Shown here: positions 53,266 to 60,889 of the stretch, piece after piece
Layout of the letters: each line of letters opens with the position of its first letter
How positions within the stretch are numbered: position 1 is the first letter of the stretch
Source: Gilvimarinus gilvus
GTDB lineage: Bacteria > Pseudomonadota > Gammaproteobacteria > Pseudomonadales > Cellvibrionaceae
Direction: 5' to 3'
Length of the DNA stretch: 64,000 nucleotides
NCBI RefSeq assembly: GCF_030518155.1
Contig: NZ_JAULRU010000569.1
Location: 248,001-312,000, forward strand
Position numbers and translations under genes: made by a program
Notes under the pieces: model-generated
Databases searched by the model: none
Seen by the model: the letters and a program-made list of their open reading frames with translations, nothing else
Told to the model about the DNA's origin: nothing

Positions 53266-53967
53266 CTACATGGCGACTAGCTGCGCAGTATAAAGCACCT
53301 CTGTGGGCGAGCCCGTCGGTGAGCCGCCTGGTGGCTCCAAGCTTACCGCCAACGCAGCCACAGTGACTTGATCAAACAATTCGCTGCGCGCCAAGCTGGC
53401 CCTTCCCTGCTCTGGAAGAAGGCCAAGTGAAATCGGGGCGCGACCATCCGCGGAAACCAGCCACAGTTCGTAGTCTTTGTTCGATGCAGGCGAGAACTGA
53501 TCAGTGGCCTGAATGTTGATTTGAGATTCCGTCAACTCAATTAACCACAGGGCTTCGGCCTTAGCGCCTTGCACCACCGCAATCTGCGACGGCTCGGGCG
53601 TCACTACCGCAGGCTGGCGTATTAGCACCAGCGCCAAGGCAATCGCCGCAACACTCGCCGCCGCGGCCAACCAGCGCCAGCGATTCTCCGGTTGAGACTT
53701 AGCCTCAAAAGCGACCACGTTGTCCGGTGGGGTCTCAATAAAACCTAATCGCGCTTGAATACGCACCCACACACTGGCGTCCGGGGTCTGCTCAGGTAAA
53801 GCCGCGCCGAGTGCGTTAAGGTGCTTCTCCCAACGCCACAACGCCTGTCGCATGGGGCGATGTTCAATCAATAAGCTCTGATAACGCAATCTGGCCCGTC
53901 CCTGCAGTGTACCCAGCACATACTCCGATGAAAGGCTGTTTTTTCGCTCTTCGGTAAGATAGTTCAT
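53266..53967 (-). CDS. Anti-sigma factor (RskA/SigK-regulator type)
   Basis: A 233-residue membrane anti-sigma factor. The N-terminal 85 residues (SEYVLGTLQGRARLRYQSLL, then HRPMRQALWRWEKHLNALG) bind sigma in this family. One membrane helix lies at about 95-115 (WRWLAAAASVAAIALALVLI). The C-terminal periplasmic RskA domain has YELWLVSADGRAPISLGLLP. It has no HxxxCxxC zinc motif. The start at 53967 overlaps the sigma stop codon (ATGA), so the pair is made in linked amounts. Confidence 0.88.
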   Translation of the reverse strand: MNYLTEERKNSLSSEYVLGTLQGRARLRYQSLLIEHRPMRQALWRWEKHLNALGAALPEQTPDASVWVRIQARLGFIETPPDNVVAFEAKSQPENRWRWLAAAASVAAIALALVLIRQPAVVTPEPSQIAVVQGAKAEALWLIELTESQINIQATDQFSPASNKDYELWLVSADGRAPISLGLLPEQGRASLARSELFDQVTVAALAVSLEPPGGSPTGSPTEVLYTAQLVAM

Positions 53968-54497
53968 GGTTCCAGGCACCTCTTGAGTTTTTGCAGGCCG
54001 CGTCTAATCCAGCTTTTAATGGTTCCTAACGGAGAGCCGGTATGTTCGGTCAGCTCGGCGTGTGTTAAGCCCCGAAAATAGGCCAGTTGAATCATCTGCC
54101 TTTGGCCGTCTTCAAGGGTGTCCATGCACTCGTCAATGCGCACCCGATCACGCTGATCAAACAGCGCGTCCTCCGGCGTATGCTCATCGCTTTGCTCTAA
54201 ATCGGATTCCCGACCTTCACGGCGATAGGCCGCCGAGCGCAATATATCCAAAGCCCTATAGCGGGCAATACTGACCATCCAAACGACAACGCTACCCTTG
54301 TCGCTGTGATAGTCACAAGCGTTGTGCCATACACGCACATAGGCTTCTTGCAGCGCCTCCTCAGCGAGGTCTTTGCGCTGTAACAGCTGTAGGCATACTG
54401 CGTACATTTTGCCTGAGGTAAGCCTATACAGCTCATTAAACGCGCGCCTGTCGCCCTCTGCTGTGGCACAGAGCAATTTCATGTGTTGCACTTCCAT
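53964..54497 (-). CDS. ECF sigma-70 factor
   Basis: A 177-residue extracytoplasmic-function sigma factor. Region 2 (about 20-90) has FNELYRLTSGKMYAVCLQLL and AEEALQEAYVRVWHNA; region 4 (about 118-172) has IQLAYFRGLTHAELTEHTGS and GTIKSWIRRGLQKLKR. It resembles the SigK/ECF19-like group that pairs with RskA anti-sigmas. It heads a two-gene operon, and its own promoter carries the same motif as the DUF4331 promoter, which indicates autoregulation. Confidence 0.92.
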   Translation of the reverse strand: MEVQHMKLLCATAEGDRRAFNELYRLTSGKMYAVCLQLLQRKDLAEEALQEAYVRVWHNACDYHSDKGSVVVWMVSIARYRALDILRSAAYRREGRESDLEQSDEHTPEDALFDQRDRVRIDECMDTLEDGQRQMIQLAYFRGLTHAELTEHTGSPLGTIKSWIRRGLQKLKRCLEP

Positions 54498-54528
54498 ATA
54501 TTCCCCAATTATTTTTGTCGTCTTAGTC

Positions 54529-54557
54529 AGGTACGGTGCCGATGTACTTTTGGATGC
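54529..54557 (-). promoter_or_regulatory. Autoregulated ECF-type promoter of the sigma operon
   Basis: On the minus strand: GCATCCA, 15 bp, CGTACCT, ending 32 bp before the sigma ATG. It matches the DUF4331 promoter in -35 (6 of 7 bases), spacer length, CGT -10 start and distance to the gene. Confidence 0.72.
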
Positions 54558-54651
54558 AGAACAGTCGAGAATCTCAATGTACTATAGCAGTGGCAACGGA
54601 TACAGGGGCACCGCGCATGAAGCATGCGCGGCTTGTGGGTTTGCGGAGCAT

Positions 54652-55458
54652 TCAATCCCAGTTGGGAGCAAAATCCGGGTTGGCAATCCGGTCCCCGCTG
54701 TCGAGAGCATCAATACGGGCAATTTCCGCATCACTCAATTGAATTTTCAACGCATTCAGATTGGATTGCTGATGGGCCGACTTAGTCGACGAGGGAATGA
54801 CCACTATGTTTTTACTAACAACCCAGGCCAAGGCAATTTGCGCAGGCGTTGCACCGTGATTAGAAGCGATCGCCTGAAGAACAGGGTCATCCATTACCTT
54901 GCCAACGGCAAGTGGCATGTAACCTGTCACTGTAAGCCCCCGGGCTTGACAGTGCTCTACCAGTTGTTGATTGCGCAGAAACGGATGCACCTCTATCTGA
55001 TTGGTCACAATATGTTCCCCGCCTGCGCAGGCCAACGCCTGATCTACCTGAGCGATCGTGAAATTGGATATGCCAATATGGCGTGTTAGACCCATCTCGC
55101 GAGCCTGATTGAGCTTGCCAATGTAATGCGCCATTGGCACTGCATTATTTGGCGATGGCCAGTGGATTAACGCCAGATCAACATAGCTCATTTGCAGCCT
55201 GCTTAAGCTTTGCTGAAGGCTTTCAATGACGCCGTCAGCATCCAACGAATCGAACCACACTTTGGTGGTTACAAAGAGCTCGCTGCGATCGATGCCACTG
55301 CTGACAACAGCCCGACCAACAGCACTCTCATTATCATACAATTTAGCAGTATCGATGTGCCGGTAACCCAACTCAAGCGCTGAGCGAACCGACGCGATGA
55401 CAATCTCGTCTTTTAAACGAAAGGTACCAAGGCCTGGTTGCGGAATAATTGAATGCAT
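54652..55458 (-). CDS. Aldo/keto reductase (DkgB-like)
   Basis: A 268-residue NADPH-dependent oxidoreductase of the AKR superfamily. The catalytic tetrad is visible: Asp in GYRHIDTAKLYDNE, Tyr in LYDNE, Lys in FVTTKVW and His in ALIHWPSP. The C-terminal cofactor motif is VVIPSSTKSAHQQSN. It most resembles 2,5-diketo-D-gluconate/methylglyoxal reductase DkgB; the physiological carbonyl substrate is uncertain. It is a single gene upstream of the ECF operon on the same strand, with a separating gap of 154 bp. Confidence 0.9.
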   Translation of the reverse strand: MHSIIPQPGLGTFRLKDEIVIASVRSALELGYRHIDTAKLYDNESAVGRAVVSSGIDRSELFVTTKVWFDSLDADGVIESLQQSLSRLQMSYVDLALIHWPSPNNAVPMAHYIGKLNQAREMGLTRHIGISNFTIAQVDQALACAGGEHIVTNQIEVHPFLRNQQLVEHCQARGLTVTGYMPLAVGKVMDDPVLQAIASNHGATPAQIALAWVVSKNIVVIPSSTKSAHQQSNLNALKIQLSDAEIARIDALDSGDRIANPDFAPNWD

Positions 55459-55545
55459 TCGGGGAGTATCCTTGTCAGTGTTCGCTCTGATTTAACGCCG
55501 CCAATCCTTCGCCCGCAAGAGGCCTTTACACTACTTGAAAAATCT

Positions 55546-56370
55546 CTAAGCCTGAGCGGGTACTTGATAAACCAGTATTTGTATATCCGCACTGTCGACA
55601 AGCGGGCCGGAATCCAACAAGCGTTGCTGCTGCATAGAGTTCGTACTCCAGTAGTGGGGGGTCATTTTAAGCAGGTTTTCAATGTCCGTTTTATCATCTA
55701 GTCGCAACGGTATGCGCAGCGACCTCTGCAGTACCGATTCAAACTCCGCAAAATACAAGTCTGGCTTATCGCTCTCGTAGGCCCGCACTTCATCATACAA
55801 ACGATCGCGCAACTCGGCCAAATGCGTTTCGCCGGGCCCGACGTAGATAATATAGCCCCCGGGCTTTGCGACCCGGCTAAACTCTTGCGGTTCAACTCTA
55901 CAAAATACAGATAGCACAGCGTCGAAGCTGGCATTCATATAGGGCAAGTCTGCGACACTGGCAATGCACCAGGGGATGGTTTTACTGCGTCGACAGCAAG
56001 CCATTATTCCCTCTTTGGAGATATCGACACCTGCGACCTTAATCCCTTGCCCGGCAAGCATGGCTGCGTAATAGCCCTCGCCACAGCCTGCATCGAGCAA
56101 CGTCTCCACCTCCAGCTGTGCACATGTTTTCTCCAACTCGTGCACGATTGGCTCGTAGAATCCGGCGCTTAAATAGTCTGTACGAGCGGCAATCATCATT
56201 TTGTTGTCGCCGGGGCTCTTTGAGTTCATTTGATGGGAAAGCAGCAAGTGAACATACCCTTTGCGAGCCATATCAAAGTTATGCCCCGATTCGCACACAT
56301 AGCGGTTTTCATGCCGCTGCAGTGACGCCTTGCATACCGGGCAGCGGTACTGAACCCAAAAATCTTCCAC
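55546..56370 (-). CDS. rlmA: 23S rRNA (guanine-N1)-methyltransferase RlmA
   Basis: A 274-residue methyltransferase that modifies G745 (RlmA-I) or G748 (RlmA-II) of 23S rRNA. The N-terminal zinc module is CPVC, then CESGH (Cys10, Cys13, Cys28, His32). The SAM site is LLDAGCGEGYYAAML, followed by SVFCRVEPQEFSRVAKPGG. In gammaproteobacteria the I-type is expected. Length is normal. Confidence 0.93.
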   Translation of the reverse strand: MEDFWVQYRCPVCKASLQRHENRYVCESGHNFDMARKGYVHLLLSHQMNSKSPGDNKMMIAARTDYLSAGFYEPIVHELEKTCAQLEVETLLDAGCGEGYYAAMLAGQGIKVAGVDISKEGIMACCRRSKTIPWCIASVADLPYMNASFDAVLSVFCRVEPQEFSRVAKPGGYIIYVGPGETHLAELRDRLYDEVRAYESDKPDLYFAEFESVLQRSLRIPLRLDDKTDIENLLKMTPHYWSTNSMQQQRLLDSGPLVDSADIQILVYQVPAQA

Positions 56371-56514
56371 TCAAGCCTCTCTTTTTGTCTTTGGATTGTG
56401 CGCTCTAATACGCGCACAACATGGAACCGGCACAACGGCTGTTATATGATTGGCGCTAAGACCTTGCCACATAAGCAACAAGGCAATGACAATAATTCGT
56501 AACAGGATGACACT

Positions 56515-57609
56515 ATGGGCATTTCCGCGATAATTTTGCTGGTAATTACCGCTTTTTTTGCAATTAGGGGCTACTTTAACGGCACCTGGGCCTCACTTGC
56601 GCGCACTGTTGCCTTTATTGGCGCCTATGGTACGGCATTTTATTTCTCCAAACACGCCGCATTACAGGTGAAGGCAAATACGGCCATAGATGGCATCATG
56701 GCCTACATTGTCGGCGGTGTGGCTATTTTTGTTGTCACCATGGTGGCCATACGCTTGGTTTTCTGGGTGCTCGCCAAAATGACTCCCGGGGCAGATCGCA
56801 AACCCAGCCAGGCGTCCCGGATTGGCGGACTGCTCATTGGCGGCGCTGTCGGGGTTTTTACCGGTTTAATATTGGTGTATTTGGTCGGCATTTACACCTC
56901 AACGAAAACCGCCCAAACGCCAGACTATGCCGCAGCGGCAAAAAAAGCCGACCCTGTAGATAGCATGGCTAAAGCGGCCATTAGTAAATCCGTCGGCGCT
57001 ATTATGTCGGCTAACGGGGCCAACGCAAACAACATAAAACTGACCGAAGCATTTGTGGCCGACCCAGTAGACAGCGTTGACCGCATTACCCGCGTTACCA
57101 ATAGCCCGGACTTACAGGCCCTGTTAAAAGACCGCCGCTCTCAACGATTGCTTAAACAGGGGGATATTGACGAGCTGATGAAAGTGCCCGAGTTTAGGCG
57201 CCTAATGAACGATCAGGATATGCGCGAGCTCATGGCCGCCTCCGGTATGGATGTCAATGATCAGGATTCCGCCCGCCAAACCGCACAAAAAATTGCTCAG
57301 GGCTGGCAACGTATTGAATCGATGAAAAATGATCCACGAGTCCAGAAAATCGTTAATGACCCTGAATTTCAGCGCAAACTTAAATCCGACAATAAAATGG
57401 CCCTGCTAACCAGCCCGCAGCTTAATGACCTGGCCGGTATTATATTTGTAGAAGGTGCCGGCTCAGTGGGCGCCATTGACGGACACGACACGGTCAGAAT
57501 CAAAGATATGGACGCGAACTCTGATGCCGATCGCACCGAAGGCACCGTCTATCGTTACGTAGATAAAAACGGTAACGTGCGATATTCCGACCGCCCGGTC
57601 AACCAATAG
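56515..57609 (+). CDS. CvpA-type membrane protein with C-terminal DUF4124-like tail
   Basis: A 364-residue protein. The N-terminal third has four membrane helices of CvpA type (about 4-22, 28-46, 60-85 and 104-126). The middle (about 175-310) is helical with repeated short modules (LLKQGDIDELMKVPEFRRLM, RVQKIVNDPEFQRKL) resembling STI1-like repeats. The end (VYRYVDKNGNVRYSDRP) matches the DUF4124 pattern. CvpA proteins are linked to colicin V production and envelope stress; this domain order is unusual. A terminator follows after 8 bp. Confidence 0.78.
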   Translation: MGISAIILLVITAFFAIRGYFNGTWASLARTVAFIGAYGTAFYFSKHAALQVKANTAIDGIMAYIVGGVAIFVVTMVAIRLVFWVLAKMTPGADRKPSQASRIGGLLIGGAVGVFTGLILVYLVGIYTSTKTAQTPDYAAAAKKADPVDSMAKAAISKSVGAIMSANGANANNIKLTEAFVADPVDSVDRITRVTNSPDLQALLKDRRSQRLLKQGDIDELMKVPEFRRLMNDQDMRELMAASGMDVNDQDSARQTAQKIAQGWQRIESMKNDPRVQKIVNDPEFQRKLKSDNKMALLTSPQLNDLAGIIFVEGAGSVGAIDGHDTVRIKDMDANSDADRTEGTVYRYVDKNGNVRYSDRPVNQ

Positions 57610-57617
57610 CTATATCG

Positions 57618-57646
57618 AGCGGTACTTTAATGTGCCGCTTTTTTTA
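57618..57646 (+). terminator. Terminator of the CvpA-like gene
   Basis: Stem AGCGGTAC / GTGCCGCT (one wobble pair), six-base loop, then seven T residues. Confidence 0.85.
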
Positions 57647-57806
57647 TGATTCGCTTAGGTTACCGCCAAATTTGTCTACTGTCGACGCGATCAAAGCCTG
57701 CCGTTGCCGTATCGTATCGGCGCGACAATAATTCCAAGAGTCCTCTAGCGCCAGTGCGTGCGCTAGAGGGCCAATAGCCCCCATCACTGTTGGCACTAAA
57801 CCAACA

Positions 57807-57838
57807 AAAAAGCCGCTGCGTTTCCACAGCGGCTTTTT
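57807..57838. terminator. Bidirectional terminator downstream of mdh
   Basis: Perfect 12-bp stem AAAAAGCCGCTG / CAGCGGCTTTTT with an eight-base loop, 20 bp past the mdh stop codon. Confidence 0.9.
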
Positions 57839-57858
57839 GATGCGAATTGAGATGCAGC

Positions 57859-58839
57859 TTATGGCAGCAAGTGCTTAACGCCGTCGCGCTCTTCTTTCAA
57901 TTCGGTTTCGGTCGCGGCCATTTTCGCTTTCGAAAAGTCGTTCAACTCGATACCCGGAACAATGCTCCAGTCGCCGTTTTTACACACGCATGGGAAGCCG
58001 TAGATCAGACCTTCCTCAATGCCGTAAGAACCGTCTGAGTAAACACCCATAGTGACATAGTCACCGTCAGCAGAACCCAGTGCCCAATCGCGCATATGGA
58101 AAATAGCGGCGTTGGCGGCAGAGGCAGCCGAAGAAGCTCCGCGGGCTTTAATAATAGCGGCGCCGCGCTGCTGTACGGTTGGGATAAAGTCGTTCTCATA
58201 CCAGTCTTGCTCAATCAGCTCCATGGCGTTGGTGCCGGCTACCGAGGTGTTGTGCACGTCAGGGTATTGAGTCGCTGAGTGATTGCCCCAGATAATAACC
58301 TGCTTAACGTCATTAATGCTTTTACCGGTTTTCTCAGCCAGCTGGCTCATAGCGCGGTTGTGATCCAAACGCATCATGGCAGTGAAGTTGCGCGGGTCCA
58401 GATCCGGCGCATTGCGCTGAGCGATCAGCGCGTTGGTGTTGGCTGGGTTACCCACCACCAACACTTTAACATCACGTGAGGCGTGATCGTTCAGTGCCTT
58501 ACCCTGAACCGAGAAGATGGCAGCGTTGGCTTCGAGCAGATCTTTACGCTCCATACCAGGGCCACGCGGGCGCGCACCTACCAGCAGTGCGTAATCGGCG
58601 TCTTTAAAAGCTACGTTTGGATCGTCGCTGCAAACCATACCGGCCAGCAGAGGGAAGGCGCAGTCGTCCAGCTCCATGGCAACACCCTTGAGGGCTTCCA
58701 GGGCTGGGGTGATTTCAAGCATTTGCAGAATCACAGGCTGATCTTTGCCCAGCATTTCGCCAGCGGCGATGCGGAACAACAGGGAGTAGCTGATTTGACC
58801 AGCTGCGCCGGTAACGGCAACACGTACAGGTGCTTTCAC
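57859..58839 (-). CDS. mdh: Malate dehydrogenase
   Basis: A 326-residue NAD-dependent malate dehydrogenase of the TCA cycle. The Rossmann motif GAAGQI is at 11-16, the substrate Arg loop is [15 protein letters not shown], and the catalytic His is in [14 protein letters not shown]. It belongs to the longer cytosolic-type group (about 325-330 residues) used by many marine gammaproteobacteria. It is a single-gene unit with a strong terminator. Confidence 0.97.
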   Translation of the reverse strand: MKAPVRVAVTGAAGQISYSLLFRIAAGEMLGKDQPVILQMLEITPALEALKGVAMELDDCAFPLLAGMVCSDDPNVAFKDADYALLVGARPRGPGMERKDLLEANAAIFSVQGKALNDHASRDVKVLVVGNPANTNALIAQRNAPDLDPRNFTAMMRLDHNRAMSQLAEKTGKSINDVKQVIIWGNHSATQYPDVHNTSVAGTNAMELIEQDWYENDFIPTVQQRGAAIIKARGASSAASAANAAIFHMRDWALGSADGDYVTMGVYSDGSYGIEEGLIYGFPCVCKNGDWSIVPGIELNDFSKAKMAATETELKEERDGVKHLLP

Positions 58840-59216
58840 GATAGATCTCCGTAGTTTGCAGGTGGCCGCGGGATGGCCGCTGCCTGCCTGTTATTAGATT
58901 AGGCCGATGCGTCGATTGTCAGGCCCGCCTCCGCCCCACTTCCCCACGCACGGTCGGCGCGGGTATTGGCGTTGGCTCAGCCCGCGGGATAAATCCACAG
59001 CACGGCAACGGGCCGGTATTATAGGCTATTGAGAGAAAATTTCATCTATTGGAGGGGAGAAAGGAGCATGGAGAGCGAAGAATCACGGTCATTAACAAAG
59101 AAACCTGCTCCTTCGCTCCCTTACCTCTAATGTAGGCTAGCGCCTGACGACGGATGTCTGAGGTCTGAGGTCTGACGCAAAAGTCAATCGCATCCGACAT
59201 CCGACATCTAGCTGTT
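58840..59216. other. Intergenic region between mdh and the GH43 gene
   Basis: 377 bases. The left part presumably holds the mdh promoter. The right part contains the fourth heptad cluster (59152-59208). No gene is supported. Confidence 0.5.
59152..59208. repeat. GTCNGAN heptad cluster R4 (inverted)
   Basis: Three tandem heptads GTCTGAG, GTCTGAG, GTCTGAC (59156-59176) face two GTCGGAT heptads on the other strand (59191-59208), just after the GH43 stop codon. Confidence 0.8.
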
Positions 59217-60626
59217 TTACTCTGCCACCAGCACGCTAAAGGTGGCCGCTTTGCGTTCAGCAGCCGTTGCAGGGCTAGCTACACTCAGTGTTCCGTCTGC
59301 AAGTATGAGGTAGGCTGAACCGTCGAGAGTGCGTAAAGATACCGAATCAGCGTCTGCCAGACCGGCAACCTGCTCAAAGGTTGCGCTATTGGCAAAAGTC
59401 TCTCGTCCGTCATGCTCAACAATGCTCGCGGCACCGTCATTCACGCTTACGTAGTACCCCATGCGGGTTTCCGGTTGCAGCGACACGGTTGTTTTACCGG
59501 GGACTTGAATCAGTGGCTTTACGTGCCACTTAAACTGCCAGTGATCTTGCGCATTTAGCTCAGCTGCGCCGACCTCACTGCCCTCGCCGTAACGCAGGTA
59601 CTCATCGGTATCTACGTGGCCTTGCAGCGCCTGAGCCGAGTGGGTAATACCCGATGCGGTGGGCGTTAGTTTTTTGATGGTACCATCGGCGTTGTAACGC
59701 AAGTGCTCCATCGACACCGAACGGCGATAATTCCCACCGGTCGGCAAAGCTGAGGTGTGGTAAATAAAGTAGTCTTCGCCTTCAAACTCTAAAATTGCCT
59801 GGTGACTGGTGCCGCTGTCCTCCAGCACATCCATCAGTAGCCCTTTATAAACCCAGGGGCCGGTGGGGCTGTCGCTCATGGCGTAGGCTAACTCTTCCGG
59901 GTAATTCATGGCGAAGGTTAGGTAGTACTTGCCATTTTTCTCATGCACCCAGGGCGCCTCGGTAAATGGCCCGGGGATGCCTTCAATATCCACTTTGTGG
60001 ATATCACCCGCAAAGGAAATCATATCGCCGGCCAATTTCGCGTAGTAAAGATGCGAGTTGCCCCAATACAGGTAGGCCTGCCCGTCATCATCAATAAACA
60101 CACTAGGGTCAATATCATCCCAAGTATGGTCGTGCTCCAACATATGCGGAGCAGCCTCTGTCTCGTTAGGGTCAACCAAGGGCTTGCCCAGTGGATCGGT
60201 CCACCCCGTTACGGGATTGTCAGATACCGCAACCGCTGTGGTGTAACCGCCTTTGCCTTCTCCATTTTCGGGTACCGGCATGCGAACCGTGGTGTACCAG
60301 TAGAATTTACCGTCGTGCTCTACAGCCTGGGATGCCCAAGCCGAATCGTGCTCCGCCCAGTCAAAAATGGTCCGTGGCACAGCACCTTCAAGCGTCCAAC
60401 TCTCAAGATCTGTCGAGGAGTAGATATTCCATTCCCGCAATACGAAAAAGTTACCGTCTACGGTCGCTTCATCATGGCCTACGTATAGGTAGACCTTGCC
60501 GTCATGCACAATGGCAGCGGGATCAGCGCTAAAGCGGTCTTTAATAATGGGGTTATCGGCTTGTGCGGTTACACACGCCAAGCCAAGAGCGGCCGCGCCG
60601 ATGGCGCGTTTAAATGGAATGGGCAT
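59217..60626 (-). CDS. Secreted GH43 glycoside hydrolase with beta-trefoil-like C-terminus
   Basis: A 469-residue exported hydrolase. A signal peptide (ends VTAQA) leads into the five-bladed GH43 propeller (about 25-320). The three catalytic acids are Asp35 (RFSADPAAIV), the middle Asp in DDIDPSVFIDDDGQAYLYWG, and the acid Glu in FTEAPWVHEKNGKYYL. The C-terminal 140 residues, with RMGYYVSVNDGAASIVEH, look like an AbfB-type trefoil that binds arabinofuranose-containing glycans. Likely activity is xylosidase or arabinofuranosidase. No transporter or regulator is attached. Confidence 0.9.
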   Translation of the reverse strand: MPIPFKRAIGAAALGLACVTAQADNPIIKDRFSADPAAIVHDGKVYLYVGHDEATVDGNFFVLREWNIYSSTDLESWTLEGAVPRTIFDWAEHDSAWASQAVEHDGKFYWYTTVRMPVPENGEGKGGYTTAVAVSDNPVTGWTDPLGKPLVDPNETEAAPHMLEHDHTWDDIDPSVFIDDDGQAYLYWGNSHLYYAKLAGDMISFAGDIHKVDIEGIPGPFTEAPWVHEKNGKYYLTFAMNYPEELAYAMSDSPTGPWVYKGLLMDVLEDSGTSHQAILEFEGEDYFIYHTSALPTGGNYRRSVSMEHLRYNADGTIKKLTPTASGITHSAQALQGHVDTDEYLRYGEGSEVGAAELNAQDHWQFKWHVKPLIQVPGKTTVSLQPETRMGYYVSVNDGAASIVEHDGRETFANSATFEQVAGLADADSVSLRTLDGSAYLILADGTLSVASPATAAERKAATFSVLVAE

Positions 60627-60889
60627 CGGATTCTCCTGTTTACTATTCTTATTCCGGCCGAATTAAAGACCGTATCAACAAACATAAAGAATATAATAAT
60701 ACAATATGACGCTAACATGCCAGCTTTTCCAGGCTCGCCCCACTAACTCAGCTGAAAATCAAATGCACAACGAGGCATCTCACCTATCAGCAGAATTGCC
60801 GAAACCAATGATTTTACTGTCACGAAGGGATACGAATAACTGCCAGAGAAGATACAGGGAGAGAAAACCCCTCCCCGCTTTTTATAGAT

